NCBI GenBank assembly: GCA_031253995.1
Contig: JAIRVG010000011.1
Coordinates: 1-64,000 of the forward strand
Direction of reading: 5' to 3'
Source of the DNA: Paucimonas sp.
GTDB lineage: Bacteria > Pseudomonadota > Gammaproteobacteria > Pseudomonadales > Pseudomonadaceae
DNA length: 64,000 nucleotides
Part shown: piece by piece, positions 52,271 through 62,723 of the stretch
Layout: every line of letters starts with the position of its first letter
How positions within the stretch are numbered: the first letter of the stretch is position 1
Position numbers and translations under genes: made by a program
The notes under the pieces: model-generated
What the model was told of the DNA's origin: nothing
Databases searched by the model: none
What the model saw: the letters and a program-made list of their open reading frames with translations, nothing else

Positions 52271-53955
52271 TGAGCGGCGCCAACGCGCTTCGCAACCTGT
52301 TCCTCGGCGCAAGCCTTGCGCTGTGCAGCGTCACCGCCCTGGCCGATGGCCCGGGGCGCGCGGCGGTGGCGACACCCCACCCCGACGCCACCGCCGCGGC
52401 GCGGGAAATCCTCCAGCAGGGCGGCAACGCCTTCGATGCGGCCATTGCCGTGAGCGCTGCCCTGGCGGTGGTCGAGCCCTATGGCTCGGGGCTGGGCGGT
52501 GGCGGTTTCTTCCTCCTGCGCCAGCCCGGCACGCCGATCGCCTATCACTTCCTCGATGCCCGCGAACGCGCGCCCGCCCGCGCCACGGCGGACATGTACC
52601 TGAAGGACGCCAAGGTCCAGCCGGGCCTGTCGATCAACGGTCCGCTGGCCGCGGCGATCCCCGGCCTGCCGGCGGCGCTGGACGAGCTTGCCGCGCGCTA
52701 CGGCAAGCTGCCGCTGAAGAACACCCTGGCCCCGGCGATCCGCCTGGCCAACCAGGGCTTTGCCGTCGACCGCATCTACCGTGACCGCGCCACGATGCGC
52801 CAGGCCGCCCTGCGCGACGACGCGGAAAGCGCACGGCTGTTCCTCGACCAGGGTGAAGTGCCGGCGCTGGGCAAGGTGATTCGCCAGCCGGAGCTGGCGG
52901 CGACCCTGCAACGCCTGGCGGACCAGGGGCGTGACGGTTTCTATCGGGGGCCGGTGGCGCTGAAGCTGGTGCAGGAGGTCAATGCAGCCGGCGGTATCTG
53001 GAGCACCAGCGACCTCGCCGACTACCGCACCGCGAACCGCGAGCCGCTGCGCTATACCCTCGCCGGCCAGCGCGAGCTGATCAGCGCACCGCCGCCGTCT
53101 GCCGGTGGCGTGGCCATCGCCCAGAGCCTGGCGATGCTGCAGCGCCTGCCTTGGCAGAGCGCGGACAAGGTGCAGCGCGCCCACTACGTGCTGGAAGTGT
53201 TGCGCCGTGCCTATCGCGATCGTGGGTTGCTGGGTGACCCGGACCATGTGGCCAACCCGGTGCCGCAATTGCTGGCGCGCCAGCATCTGGTGCAGCTTGC
53301 CGACAGTATCGATGTGCACGACGCCACGCCCAGCAGCAGCCTGCCGCCATCACCAGCCTGGCGCGAAGGTGATCACACCACCCATTTCGCGGTGATCGAT
53401 GCCGAGGGCAATGCCGTGGCGGCGACGCTGTCGGTGAACCTGCCGTTCGGTGCGGCCTTCACTGCGCCGGGGACCGGGGTGGTGCTGAACAATGAAATGG
53501 ATGATTTCGCGGCCGATCCGCAGGGCAGCAACAGCTATGGGCTGGCGGGCAGCCAGGCGAATGCCGTGGCGGCGGGCAAGCGGCCGTTGTCGAGCATGAG
53601 TCCGAGTTTTATCGAGAGCCCGGCAGAGTTCGCCGCCTTCGGTACGCCGGGGGGCAGCCGGATTCCGAGCATGGTGCTGCTGTCGATGCTGGAATATCTG
53701 GATGGGCGGCCGGTGAGTAGCTGGCCGGCGGTGCCGCGGTATCACCACCAGTATTTGCCGGATGTGGTGGAGCATGAACCGGGGGCGTTCAGCGAAGTCG
53801 AGATGGAAGCGCTGCGGGCCCGGGGGTACAGCCTGAAGGATGTGGGGCGCAGTTACGGGAATCAGCAGGTGCTGTTCTGGGACAAGCAGGGTGGGCGACT
53901 GGAGTCGGCCAGTGATCCCCGAGGTGTTGGTAGTTCAGAGGTGTTGAAGCCCTGA
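52270..53955 (+). CDS. ggt: Gamma-glutamyltranspeptidase
   Basis: Periplasmic enzyme that cleaves glutathione and other gamma-glutamyl compounds. The 561-aa precursor has a signal peptide (about 1-25, ALA|DGPG). Self-cleavage is expected before the Thr of GDHTTHFAVID (about residue 375), making large and small subunits. GLGGGGFFLLR and FGTPGGSRIPSMV are family signatures. Start and ferredoxin stop overlap as TGATG. Confidence 0.93.
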
Positions 53956-53972
53956 TTTTTGGGGTGTTCTTA

Positions 53973-54063
53973 CTGGCCCTATCGCTGGCAAGCCAGCTCC
54001 CACAGGTTCTCTACAAGGCTCGGGCCTGAGGAGAACCCTGTGGGCTTGCCAGCGATGAGGCCA
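53973..54063. repeat. Degraded inverted REP pair between ggt and mutM
   Basis: The left element is complete (ATCGCTGGCAAGCCAGCTC). The right one reads CTGTGGGCTTGCCAGCGATG and has lost five bases (AGCTG) of the core, so the pair is no longer fully symmetrical. It lies between convergent genes. Confidence 0.8.
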
Positions 54064-54070
54064 CAAAATC

Positions 54071-54883
54071 CTACTTCTGACACCGCGGACAAAACACACT
54101 GGCCCGCTGCCCAAGCTTCACTTCCCGCAACGTCGAAGCACAGACCTTGCACGGCTCCCCTCCCCGCCCATAAACGAACAGCTCCTGCTGGAAATACCCC
54201 GGCTGCCCGTCACCACCGATAAAGTCCCGCAACGTGGTCCCGCCCCGCTCAATGGCCGCCGCCAGGACCCGCTTGATCTCGATGGTCAAGCGCAGATACC
54301 GCGCCCGCGAAATGCTCCCCGCCTCCCGCCGCGGATCGATCCCCGCCGCGAACAGCGCCTCGGTCGCATAGATATTGCCCACGCCCACCACCACCGCGTT
54401 GTCCATGATGAACGGCTTCACCGCCATCGACCGCCCGCGGGACATCTGGAACAAGCGCTCGCCCTCGAACAGGTCGGTCAGCGGCTCCGGCCCGAGCTTC
54501 ACCAGCAGCTCATGCTCCAGCGGCGCATGGCTCCACAGCATCGCGCCAAAGCGCCGCGGATCGGTGTAGCGCAACGCCAGGCCGGACTCCAGCTCGATAT
54601 CCACATGCTCGTGCTTCTGCGCCGGCAGCCCGACTTCCACCAGGCGCAGGTTGCCGGACATCCCCAGGTGGCTGATCAACGTCCCCACCTCGGCATTCAA
54701 CAGCAGGTACTTGGCCCGCCGCTCCACCGAGACGAAACGCTGCCCGGACAGGCGCACGTCGAGGTCTTCGGGGATCGGCCAGCGCAGGCGCCGGTCACGG
54801 ACGATCACGCGGCTGACGCGCTGACCTTCGAGGTAGGGCGCGATGCCGCGGCGGGTGGTTTCGACTTCGGGTAATTCAGGCAT
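54071..54883 (-). CDS. mutM: Formamidopyrimidine-DNA glycosylase
   Basis: Base-excision repair enzyme removing 8-oxoguanine and FaPy lesions. The 270-aa protein has the catalytic N-terminus [14 protein letters not shown] (Pro2, Glu3), [11 protein letters not shown], and a C-terminal zinc finger (CKVCASTL then CPRC). It ends in the usual CPRCQK. It is followed upstream by an HDOD gene on the same strand three bases away. Confidence 0.97.
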   Translation of the reverse strand: MPELPEVETTRRGIAPYLEGQRVSRVIVRDRRLRWPIPEDLDVRLSGQRFVSVERRAKYLLLNAEVGTLISHLGMSGNLRLVEVGLPAQKHEHVDIELESGLALRYTDPRRFGAMLWSHAPLEHELLVKLGPEPLTDLFEGERLFQMSRGRSMAVKPFIMDNAVVVGVGNIYATEALFAAGIDPRREAGSISRARYLRLTIEIKRVLAAAIERGGTTLRDFIGGDGQPGYFQQELFVYGRGGEPCKVCASTLREVKLGQRASVFCPRCQK

Positions 54884-54886
54884 GGA

Positions 54887-55753
54887 TCAGTGGCCACCGA
54901 GTTCCTGGATGGTTTGCTTGAGGTTGTCGAAGTCGTATTCCGACAGGCCGATATAGTCCAGCACCAGGTGCCCGACGGTATTCCACTCATGGTCGACGCT
55001 GGTGTTGCCCAGCACCCGGTGCGAGGCGCAGATGTGCTCGGCCATCTTCAGGATCGCCAGCAGGTTCTTCAGTTGCGCGTTGCGCGGCGAGTCATCGCTG
55101 AACACCGCCAGGGCGTTGTGGTGGTTGGCGATGGCATTGCTCACATGCTCCGGCAGGCGCCACGAGCGCGCGGTGTAGTAGCCGACCACCGCATGGTTGG
55201 TGTTGAACACCTGGTTCTCGGTGTCCACCACGCGCTGGCGCTCGCCGGCACTGGCGTAGGCGTCTTCCAGCACGCTCATGTAGTCGGGGAAGCGCTTGAG
55301 CATCAGCGGCACGCCGCAATCGTGGAACAGGCCCAGGGCATAGGCCTCGTCCACCGCCTGCGAGCCGATGCGCTTGGCCAGGGTCAGGCAGGTATTGGCC
55401 ACGTCCTGGGCGGTGTCCCAGAAGCGGTTGAGGGTGACGATGGTCTCGTCGCTCATCTCGCCCTTGATCGACTGCGCGTTGATCAGGTTGATGATCGAGC
55501 GGCTGCCCAGCAGGTTCACCGCGCGCTGGATCGAGGCGATCTTGTTGGTCAGCCCGTAGTGCGCCGAATTGACGATCTTCAGCAGCGCGCCGGCCAGGCC
55601 CGGGTCCTGGGAGATCAGCTTGGCGATCGTCTCAAGGTCGGGATCGGGCATGTACTGCTCCATCTGCAGGTCGACCATGATCTGCGGCTGGGGCGGCACA
55701 CTGATGCCTTGCAAGGCTTGCTGGATCTGTTCGGCGGTGAGTTCCTGGATCAT
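54887..55753 (-). CDS. HDOD domain protein
   Basis: A 288-aa protein starting at ATG 55753. The HDOD domain (about 20-220) begins ISVPPQPQIMVDLQM and shows LKIVNSAHYGL and ALGLFHDCGVPLML. HDOD proteins are HD-superfamily relatives often lacking the metal site; they act in signalling and stress control without a known reaction. Its proximity to mutM (three bases) suggests an operon. Confidence 0.88.
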   Translation of the reverse strand: MIQELTAEQIQQALQGISVPPQPQIMVDLQMEQYMPDPDLETIAKLISQDPGLAGALLKIVNSAHYGLTNKIASIQRAVNLLGSRSIINLINAQSIKGEMSDETIVTLNRFWDTAQDVANTCLTLAKRIGSQAVDEAYALGLFHDCGVPLMLKRFPDYMSVLEDAYASAGERQRVVDTENQVFNTNHAVVGYYTARSWRLPEHVSNAIANHHNALAVFSDDSPRNAQLKNLLAILKMAEHICASHRVLGNTSVDHEWNTVGHLVLDYIGLSEYDFDNLKQTIQELGGH

Positions 55754-55896
55754 AAGTTCACACTCGGGGCTGACGGGCGATTCTAACCTGATCGTTCGGT
55801 CGAGTGACGGCCAGTCGCCATGCAATTTGTCGCGGCGACGGGCGCCCAGGACAGCCGGCACGGTATACTCCCGCTCTTTTTTCCCGGAGCGACGTC

Positions 55897-57093
55897 ATGT
55901 CCCTGCCCAGCCTTCGTCTCAAAGCCAATGCCGACCGCCGCCTGCGCGCCGGCCACCTGTGGGTCTACAGCAACGAGATCGACGTCGCCGCCACTCCGCT
56001 GCACGGTTTCAAGGCCGGTGACCAGGCGATCCTCGAAGCCGCTGGCGGCAAGCCCCTGGGCATCGTCGCCCTGAGCCCGAACAACCTGATCTGCGCTCGC
56101 CTGCTGTCCCGCGACATCAAGCTGTCGCTGGACAAGTCGCTGCTGGTGCATCGCCTGAACGTTGCCCTGTCGCTGCGCGAGCGTCTGTTCGACAAGCCGT
56201 TCTACCGCCTGGTCTACGGCGATTCCGACCTGCTGCCGGGCCTGGTGGTCGACCGTTTCGGCGACATCCTGGTGGTGCAGATCGCCTCGCCGACCATGGA
56301 GCGCCAGCGCGACGACGTCCTCGCCGCCCTGATCCAGGTGCTCAAGCCCAGCGGCATCCTGTTCAAGAACGACTCGTCGGCCCGTGATGCCGAAGGCCTG
56401 GAACGCTACGTCGAGACCGTCTACGGCGAGGTGCCGGAGTGGGTCGCGCTGGAAGAGAACGGCGTGAAGTTCGAGGCGCCGGTGATGGAAGGCCAGAAGA
56501 CCGGCTGGTTCTACGACCACCGCATGAACCGCGCGCGCCTGGCGCCGTACGTCAAGGGCAAGCGCGTGCTCGACCTGTTCAGCTACATCGGTGGCTGGGG
56601 CGTGCAGGCCGGTGCCTTCGGCGCCAGCGAAGTGTTCTGCGTGGATGCCTCGGGCTTCGCCCTGGATGGTGTCGAGCGCAATGCCACGCTGAACGGCTTT
56701 GCCGAGAAAGTGACCTGCATCGAAGGCGACGTGTTCGCCGCCCTGCGTGAACTGAAGGCCGCCGAAGAGCGCTTCGACGTGATCGTCGCCGACCCGCCCG
56801 CCTTCATCAAGCGCAAGAAGGACCTGAAGAACGGCGAAGGCGCCTACCGCCGCCTGAACGAACAGGCCATGCGCCTGCTGAGCAAGGACGGCATCCTGGT
56901 CAGTGCGTCCTGCTCGATGCACCTGCCGGAAGACGACCTGCAGAACATCCTGCTGACCAGCGCGCGCCACCTGGACCGCAATATCCAGCTGCTGGAACGC
57001 GGCGGCCAGGGCCCGGACCACCCGGTGCACCCGGCGATTCCGGAGACTCGCTATATCAAGAGCATCATCTGCCGGTTGCTGCCGAACAGCTGA
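55897..57093 (+). CDS. Class I 23S rRNA (cytosine-C5)-methyltransferase, RlmI family
   Basis: The ATG at 55897 gives 398 aa beginning MSLPSLRLKANADRRLRAGHLWVYSNEI. An N-terminal PUA domain (about 1-75) leads to an EEHD-like linker and a Rossmann methyltransferase (VLDLFSYIGGWGVQA, then DPPAFIKRKKD and the catalytic Cys in SASCSMHL). The family methylates C1962 of 23S rRNA; I do not claim the exact position here. A clear terminator follows. Confidence 0.92.
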   Translation: MSLPSLRLKANADRRLRAGHLWVYSNEIDVAATPLHGFKAGDQAILEAAGGKPLGIVALSPNNLICARLLSRDIKLSLDKSLLVHRLNVALSLRERLFDKPFYRLVYGDSDLLPGLVVDRFGDILVVQIASPTMERQRDDVLAALIQVLKPSGILFKNDSSARDAEGLERYVETVYGEVPEWVALEENGVKFEAPVMEGQKTGWFYDHRMNRARLAPYVKGKRVLDLFSYIGGWGVQAGAFGASEVFCVDASGFALDGVERNATLNGFAEKVTCIEGDVFAALRELKAAEERFDVIVADPPAFIKRKKDLKNGEGAYRRLNEQAMRLLSKDGILVSASCSMHLPEDDLQNILLTSARHLDRNIQLLERGGQGPDHPVHPAIPETRYIKSIICRLLPNS

Positions 57094-57107
57094 TAGGCGC
57101 TTGAATG

Positions 57108-57139
57108 AAAAATCCCGGCCTGGTTGCCGGGATTTTTTG
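57108..57139 (+). terminator. Terminator after the RlmI-family gene
   Basis: Stem AATCCCGGC/GCCGGGATT with a six-base loop followed by TTTTTTG, 15 bases past the stop. Confidence 0.9.
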
Positions 57140-57231
57140 TTTGGGGCTGGCGGCGGGGGCGCTTGCCAGTGCCGCAATTACCTTGTTCAGGGAGCAATTA
57201 CCCGCAACTCGCCGCTGCTGGAGCACTGCTT

Positions 57232-57396
57232 CTAGCGCCCCAGCTTTTCCATCGCCGCATCGGCAAGGAAGGATGAACGACTCTTCACATTGTGATCGCG
57301 GACATAACGGTCAATCCGTTGGATCACAAAGCCTGGCAAGGTGACATTGACCTTCTCGGTCTTGCCCAGATAAGGAGTGATATCGATTTCCAGCAT
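57232..57396 (-). pseudogene. C-terminal relic of a HicB-type antitoxin
   Basis: Minus-strand frame of 54 residues: MLEIDITPYLGKTEKVNVTL, then PGFVIQRIDRYVRDHNVKSR and SSFLADAAMEKLGR, ending TAG. It matches the C-terminal ribbon-helix-helix of HicB antitoxins (KVNVTLP, RIDxYV, KSRSSFLADAA). The N-terminal RNase H-like half is gone: in frame upstream only ISASTF remains before a TGA stop, then a REP pair. No hicA toxin is nearby and no ribosome site precedes the ATG. Most likely a decayed toxin-antitoxin locus, though the short frame could still be expressed. Confidence 0.75.
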
Positions 57397-57447
57397 GAAG
57401 GTGCTGGCACTAATTCAGGGAGGGCGATTGACCGAGAGTGCGACGCG

Positions 57448-57530
57448 GACCCTGTGGGAGCTGGCTTGCCAGCGATTGCGATAGTGAATTCACCAAAGTC
57501 ATCGCTGGCAAGCCAGCTCCCACAGGGTCG
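57448..57530. repeat. Inverted REP pair next to the hicB relic
   Basis: GACCCTGTGGGAGCTGGCTT and its inverted partner 25 bases later, a nearly perfect long palindrome. It lies upstream of the relic's truncated 5' end. Confidence 0.88.
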
Positions 57531-57551
57531 GTGTACATCTGAACAGGCGCG

Positions 57552-58034
57552 TTACAGACCACCCAACATCGACTTCACCACCCGCCGATGCAGCGGCAAA
57601 ATCAGGCGCATGTACACCCGCCCCAGCAGGTTATGCGGTTCGACGATGGACGTCAGGCTGAGCTGGTTGTTCGGGTCCAGGTGCACCGAGATCAGTACAT
57701 CCAGGTGACTGTCCTTGATCGTCAGGATCAGTTCCTTGTCGGTCACCGCGGCCACCTGGAAGAAATCCAGCTGCTCGCCGACCCGCGCGGTCTTCTGTTC
57801 CCGCAGGTTGAAACCGGCCACCGGCTTGAGCCCGAACGGGCGGACCAGGAGGTCGCGCAGCCACAGCGCCTGGTTGATCCATTTCGGCACGGCGCGGCTC
57901 ATGCGCCGGTAGGCATCCAGTGCCGTGAGGCCCTGTTCCGGGGTGACCCGGCGGGCGAAACAGTCGAAGAACCACGCCGTGGTAGAGAGCATGCGCAGCA
58001 CGCTGCTGGCAGGAACATCGGCAGGGTGGACCAT
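57552..58034 (-). CDS. DUF2867 family protein
   Basis: A 160-aa protein starting at ATG 58034, directly behind GGAGGAAAT; the frame to 58061 lacks such a site. It has no signal peptide, and shows WLRDLLVRPFGLKP and the conserved KDSHLDVLISVHL segment. The family is seen in polyketide-cyclase-like folds but function is unknown. No operon partner. Confidence 0.82.
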   Translation of the reverse strand: MVHPADVPASSVLRMLSTTAWFFDCFARRVTPEQGLTALDAYRRMSRAVPKWINQALWLRDLLVRPFGLKPVAGFNLREQKTARVGEQLDFFQVAAVTDKELILTIKDSHLDVLISVHLDPNNQLSLTSIVEPHNLLGRVYMRLILPLHRRVVKSMLGGL

Positions 58035-58344
58035 ATTTCCTCCGTGAAAAAAGGCCATCATTCAAAGAAGGACGCCACGGTAACGCTCTAACTCGCGGAA
58101 AGCGAGCCAAATGACAAATCCCGCCGACCATCCATTGCGCCATTCCTTCCGCTCGCCAGCGGTGTAGAATCGGCCTATTCATCGCCAGTCATCCCCCGGC
58201 GGGTTTATGAGCTCTGGCCGAGCGCGCGGCGATCCCGTGGCGTCTGCGGCCTCATCCGTACCAGCGGCCACCTGCCTTGCGGTACCAAGGACAAGAGAAG
58301 CTCACTCCCCTTTTTGTCACCTGATTAGCCGCCAGGAGTGCTTC
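58035..58344 (+). promoter_or_regulatory. Long leader region of ilvD
   Basis: A 310-base gap between the DUF2867 gene and ilvD. A TAGAAT -10-like box is found at 58165-58170, predicting a leader of about 170 bases. The frame upstream of ilvD is open from 58207 but the sequence is not enzyme-like. I see no leader peptide rich in Ile/Val/Leu and no clear terminator, so classical attenuation is not supported. Confidence 0.4.
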
Positions 58345-60186
58345 ATGCCTGATTATCGTTCCAAAACGTCCACCCACGGCCGCAACATGGCCGGTGCCCG
58401 CGCGCTGTGGCGCGCCACTGGCATGAAGGACGAGGATTTCAAGAAGCCGATCATCGCCATCGCCAACTCCTTCACCCAGTTCGTCCCGGGCCACGTGCAC
58501 CTGAAGGACCTGGGCCAGCTGGTCGCCCGCGAAGTCGAGCGCGCCGGTGGCGTGGCCAAGGAATTCAACACCATCGCGGTGGATGACGGCATCGCCATGG
58601 GCCACGACGGCATGCTCTATTCGCTGCCGAGCCGGGAGATCATCGCCGACTCCGTCGAGTACATGGTCAACGCCCACTGCGCCGACGCCATCGTCTGCAT
58701 CTCCAACTGCGACAAGATCACCCCCGGCATGCTGATGGCCGCCCTGCGCCTGAACATCCCGGTGATCTTCGTCTCCGGCGGCCCGATGGAAGCCGGCAAG
58801 ACCAAGCTGGCCAGCCATGGCCTGGACCTGGTCGACGCCATGGTCATCGCCGCCGACTCCACCGCCAGCGACGAGAAGGTCGCCGAGTACGAGCGCAGCG
58901 CGTGCCCGACCTGCGGTTCCTGCTCCGGCATGTTCACCGCCAACTCCATGAACTGCCTGACCGAAGCCCTGGGCCTGTCCCTGCCAGGCAACGGTTCGAC
59001 CCTGGCCACCCACTCCGACCGCGAGCAGCTGTTCCTCACCGCCGGCCGCACCATCGTCGAGCTGTGCAAGCGCTACTACGGCGACAACGACGCCAGCGTG
59101 CTGCCGCGCAGCATCGCCAGCTTCAAGGCGTTCGAGAACGCCATGACCCTGGACATCGCCATGGGCGGCTCCACCAACACCATCCTGCACCTGCTGGCCG
59201 CGGCCCAGGAAGCCGAGCTGGCCTTCGACCTGCGCGACATCGATCGCCTGTCGCGCAAGGTGCCGCAGCTGTGCAAGGTGGCGCCGAACATCCAGAAGTA
59301 CCACATGGAAGACGTCCATCGCGCCGGCGGCATCATCAGCATCCTCGGTTCGCTGGCCCGTGGCGGCCTGCTGCACACCGACGTGCCGACCGTGCACTCG
59401 CCGAGCCTGGAAGAAGCCATCGCCAAGTGGGACATCACCCAGACCGACGACCCGGCGGTGCACCACTTCTTCAAGGCAGGCCCGGCCGGTATCCCGACCC
59501 AGACCGCCTTCAGCCAGTCGACCCGCTGGGACACCCTGGACGACGACCGTGAAAACGGCTGCATCCGCAGTGTCGAGCACGCCTACTCGCAGGAAGGCGG
59601 CCTGGCCGTGCTGTACGGCAACATCGCCCTCGACGGCTGCGTGGTGAAGACCGCGGGCGTGGACGAGTCGATCCACGTCTTCGAAGGCAACGCGAAGATC
59701 TTCGAAAGCCAGGACAGCGCGGTGCGCGGCATCCTCGCCGACGAAGTGAAGGAAGGCGACATCGTCATCATTCGCTACGAAGGTCCGAAGGGCGGCCCGG
59801 GCATGCAGGAAATGCTGTACCCGACCTCGTACCTGAAGTCCAAGGGCCTGGGCAAGGCCTGCGCCCTGCTCACCGACGGTCGTTTCTCCGGCGGTACCTC
59901 GGGCCTGTCCATCGGCCACGCCTCGCCGGAAGCGGCTGCGGGCGGCGCCATCGGCCTGGTACAGGACGGCGACAAGGTGCTGATCGACATCCCGAACCGT
60001 GCGATCAACCTGCTGGTCAGCGATGAAGAGCTGGCGGCACGTCGTATCGTGCAGGACCAGAAGGGCTGGAAACCGGTGGAACAGCGTCCGCGCAAGGTGA
60101 CCACCGCGCTGAAGGCCTATGCCCTGCTGGCGACCAGTGCCGACAAGGGTGCCGTGCGTAACAAGGCGCTGCTTGACGGGCTGTGA
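58345..60186 (+). CDS. ilvD: Dihydroxy-acid dehydratase
   Basis: Third common step of isoleucine and valine synthesis, and source of the pantothenate precursor. The 613-aa protein starts at ATG 58345 behind AGGAGTG and begins [20 protein letters not shown]. Fe-S ligands are in [11 protein letters not shown] and [16 protein letters not shown]; the C-terminal [16 protein letters not shown] is typical. A strong terminator follows. Confidence 0.97.
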   Translation: MPDYRSKTSTHGRNMAGARALWRATGMKDEDFKKPIIAIANSFTQFVPGHVHLKDLGQLVAREVERAGGVAKEFNTIAVDDGIAMGHDGMLYSLPSREIIADSVEYMVNAHCADAIVCISNCDKITPGMLMAALRLNIPVIFVSGGPMEAGKTKLASHGLDLVDAMVIAADSTASDEKVAEYERSACPTCGSCSGMFTANSMNCLTEALGLSLPGNGSTLATHSDREQLFLTAGRTIVELCKRYYGDNDASVLPRSIASFKAFENAMTLDIAMGGSTNTILHLLAAAQEAELAFDLRDIDRLSRKVPQLCKVAPNIQKYHMEDVHRAGGIISILGSLARGGLLHTDVPTVHSPSLEEAIAKWDITQTDDPAVHHFFKAGPAGIPTQTAFSQSTRWDTLDDDRENGCIRSVEHAYSQEGGLAVLYGNIALDGCVVKTAGVDESIHVFEGNAKIFESQDSAVRGILADEVKEGDIVIIRYEGPKGGPGMQEMLYPTSYLKSKGLGKACALLTDGRFSGGTSGLSIGHASPEAAAGGAIGLVQDGDKVLIDIPNRAINLLVSDEELAARRIVQDQKGWKPVEQRPRKVTTALKAYALLATSADKGAVRNKALLDGL

Positions 60187-60203
60187 GTGGTAGATGAGCA
60201 ATG

Positions 60204-60236
60204 AAAAACCGGCGCCTTTGAGCGCCGGTTTTTTTA
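60204..60236. terminator. Terminator after ilvD
   Basis: Stem AACCGGCGC/GCGCCGGTT followed by TTTTTT on the plus strand, with AAAAA on the other side, so it can also stop the convergent receptor transcript. Confidence 0.9.
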
Positions 60237-60260
60237 TGGGAAATCTTCGGTGATCTTGGG

Positions 60261-60312
60261 GACCTCATCGCTGGCAAGCCAGCTCCCACAGGGACCGCGG
60301 TGGGAGCTGGCC
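60261..60312. repeat. REP element with a partial inverted partner
   Basis: ACCTCATCGCTGGCAAGCCA with the CTCCCACAG end, then only the first half of an inverted copy (GTGGGAGCTGG). It lies between ilvD and the receptor gene. Confidence 0.8.
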
Positions 60313-60317
60313 ATCAT

Positions 60318-62723
60318 TCAGTAACTGGCCCGCACGGTGAAGGTGAAGTTGCGCGGCTCACCATAGAAGTTCGAGCCCCACGGGCTATCCACCCGCTCGT
60401 AGTACTTGCGGTCGAACAGGTTGTTGCCGGACAGCTTAACCGAGACGTTCTTGTTCACCTTGTAGCCGATCTGCGCCGAGGTGATCGCGTAGCCCGGCTG
60501 CTCGAAGTCGACATTGCGCCGGTAGTAGGTGGCACTCACCGCCCGCACGCCGCCGCCAACACTGAAGTCCTGCAGCGGCCCGTCGCTGAACTGGTAGTCG
60601 GTCCACAGGTTGAAGTTGTGCTTCGGCGTGATGGTGCTGAACGCACGCCCTTCCTCTTCCTCCGAGCCGTTCATGGAGCGGGTCATGGTGTAGGCATAAC
60701 CGGTCACCACGCTCCAGTTGTCGGTCAGGTTGCCACTCAGCTCGGTTTCCCAGCCCTGGCTGCGGACCTTGCCCTGGGCGCGGTAGAACTGCCCGCCGGA
60801 CACCAGCTCGGCACGGTTCTCGTCATAGATGCGGAACAGGGCGATGCTGCCGTTCAGACGTCCGTCGAAGAACTCGCGCTTGAGACCCAGTTCGTACTGC
60901 TCGCCTTCACGCGGATCGATGACCGAGCCGCTGGCATCGATATCGGTCTGCGGCTTGAACACCTTGGTGTAGCTGCCGTACGCCGACAGTTCCGGGGTCA
61001 GCTTGTAGACCAGCGCACCATAGGGGATGAACTTGCGGTCGATATTGGTCTCGGTCTCGCCGAACCGGTTGAAGTAGGCGTTGGCGTTCTTGCCCTCGGC
61101 CTCGAACCAGGTCACCCGGCTGCCGAGGATCACGTCCAGTTGCTCGGTCGCGGCGAGCTTGGCCCGGCCGTAGACCCCGTACTGCCGGGAAGTCGACCAG
61201 GTGCCGTTGTCCATGGCGAATTCCTGCTGGGGAATGTCGATCCGGCCCGGGTCGAACACGTTGATCGGGAAATACTCGCCGCCGCCGTAGGTGAAGTCCT
61301 TGTTCAGGTGCTGGTACTCGGCACCGGCGGTGAACTCGTGGGTGCGGCCGAAGGCCTCCACCGGCAGGGTGACGAAGCTGTCCAGGCCGAGGCTCTTGAT
61401 ATGGGTGTAGTAGGAATACGCCACCGCCCAGCTGTCGCCGGTGGCCGGGTCCACGGCATCGTCCGACCAGGTGAAGTTGCGCGTCGGCGTCTCAGCGTCG
61501 CGGTAGGTCAGCGAGGTCTTGAACTGGCCACCGTTGTCCAGCGTATGGTCCAGCTCGGCGAAGCCTTCCCACACCCGCTCCTCCAGCTTGTTCCACTTGG
61601 CATCGACGAAGGTGGAGCGGCTGACGTCCAGCAACGTGCCGTCGGCATAGGCCGGCAGGCCGAAAGCCGGGGTCGAGCGGTTCTTCTGGTAGGTGCCGCC
61701 CAGCGACAGGGTGGTGGACGGCGTGAAGTCGTATTCCAGCCGGCCATAGACCATCGGCCGCTCGTTCTTCGCGTAGTCGACCCAGGACTGGTTGTCCTCG
61801 TAGGCGGTTACGAAGCGTCCGCGCAGGCTGCCATCGGCATTCAGCGGGCCAGTGATATCGATGCTGGAGTGGTAGTTGTCCCACGAACCAGCGGACAGCT
61901 CGCCGTTCAGGCCGAAGGTACCGAGGGCGCGCTTGCGCACCACGTTGATGGTCCCGCCGGGCTCGCCGGAACCCTGGTACAGGCCGCTCGGCCCGCGCAG
62001 CACTTCGACGCGGTCGTACATCGCCAGGTCGAAGCTGGTGGCCAGGTCGCCCTGGCCGGTGGCCTGGGACACGCCGTCGACCTGCACCTGGTCCACCAGG
62101 AAGCCGCGCATGTACACATCGTTCAGGCTGGAACCGGAGTTGTAGGACTTGATCGTCACCCCGGTCACCTGGCGCATGGCGTCCTGCAGGTTGTTCATGT
62201 TCTGGTCGTTCATGCGCTGGCGGGTGACCACCGAGACCGATTGCGGGATGTCCTTGAGCTTCTGCTCGCCCTTGCCGATGGTTACCGCCCCGGTGGTGTA
62301 GGAACGGCTGCCCTCGGTGGTGGCGCCCAGCAGGTCGGAGTTGATCTTCGTGGCGCCAAGTTGCACGGCCTCGTCACCACTGACGCGCTTTTCCAGGGTC
62401 ACGCTGTCGCCATCGATATAGCTGGCAGACAGCCCGGTACCGGCCAGCAACCGGCCCAGCGCCTCGTTCTGTGGATAACTGCCGCTGAGGCCCGGCGAGC
62501 GCAGGCCCTGGGTGACTTCCGCCGTGACCAGCACCTGCACCCGGGTGACCGCGCTGAAGGCGGCCAGCGCCCCGTCGAGGGACTGCGCGGGAATGTCGAA
62601 GCGATGAACCTGCGCATGGGCCTCGCTGGCAGCCAGGGTCGGCAGGGCGAAGGTGCCGCAGCCCAGGGCAATGGCCAGGCTGAGCAGCGTCGGCAGGTGC
62701 CGCCGGGTGGTGGTGTGTGGCAT
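60318..62723 (-). CDS. TonB-dependent siderophore receptor with signalling domain
   Basis: An 801-aa outer-membrane receptor. A signal peptide (about 1-36) is followed by an N-terminal STN signalling domain (about 39-115, FDIPAQSLDGALAAFSAVTRVQVL), a plug (about 150-270, DIPQSVSVVTRQRM, RGPSGLYQG) and a beta-barrel ending in aromatic Tyr at ASY, usual for barrel insertion. The STN domain with adjacent fecR and sigma genes marks a surface-signalling transducer of the FecA/FpvA/FoxA class. Ferric siderophore type unknown. Confidence 0.93.
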   Translation of the reverse strand: MPHTTTRRHLPTLLSLAIALGCGTFALPTLAASEAHAQVHRFDIPAQSLDGALAAFSAVTRVQVLVTAEVTQGLRSPGLSGSYPQNEALGRLLAGTGLSASYIDGDSVTLEKRVSGDEAVQLGATKINSDLLGATTEGSRSYTTGAVTIGKGEQKLKDIPQSVSVVTRQRMNDQNMNNLQDAMRQVTGVTIKSYNSGSSLNDVYMRGFLVDQVQVDGVSQATGQGDLATSFDLAMYDRVEVLRGPSGLYQGSGEPGGTINVVRKRALGTFGLNGELSAGSWDNYHSSIDITGPLNADGSLRGRFVTAYEDNQSWVDYAKNERPMVYGRLEYDFTPSTTLSLGGTYQKNRSTPAFGLPAYADGTLLDVSRSTFVDAKWNKLEERVWEGFAELDHTLDNGGQFKTSLTYRDAETPTRNFTWSDDAVDPATGDSWAVAYSYYTHIKSLGLDSFVTLPVEAFGRTHEFTAGAEYQHLNKDFTYGGGEYFPINVFDPGRIDIPQQEFAMDNGTWSTSRQYGVYGRAKLAATEQLDVILGSRVTWFEAEGKNANAYFNRFGETETNIDRKFIPYGALVYKLTPELSAYGSYTKVFKPQTDIDASGSVIDPREGEQYELGLKREFFDGRLNGSIALFRIYDENRAELVSGGQFYRAQGKVRSQGWETELSGNLTDNWSVVTGYAYTMTRSMNGSEEEEGRAFSTITPKHNFNLWTDYQFSDGPLQDFSVGGGVRAVSATYYRRNVDFEQPGYAITSAQIGYKVNKNVSVKLSGNNLFDRKYYERVDSPWGSNFYGEPRNFTFTVRASY

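Noticed and set aside
57105..57344. 79-codon plus-strand frame after the RlmI-family gene
   Set aside because: It begins in the terminator hairpin and runs antisense to the hicB relic, with no ribosome site.
58207..58344. N-terminal extension of ilvD
   Set aside because: The ATG at 58345 has a strong ribosome site and a family-like N-terminus; the extension reads as random leader sequence.
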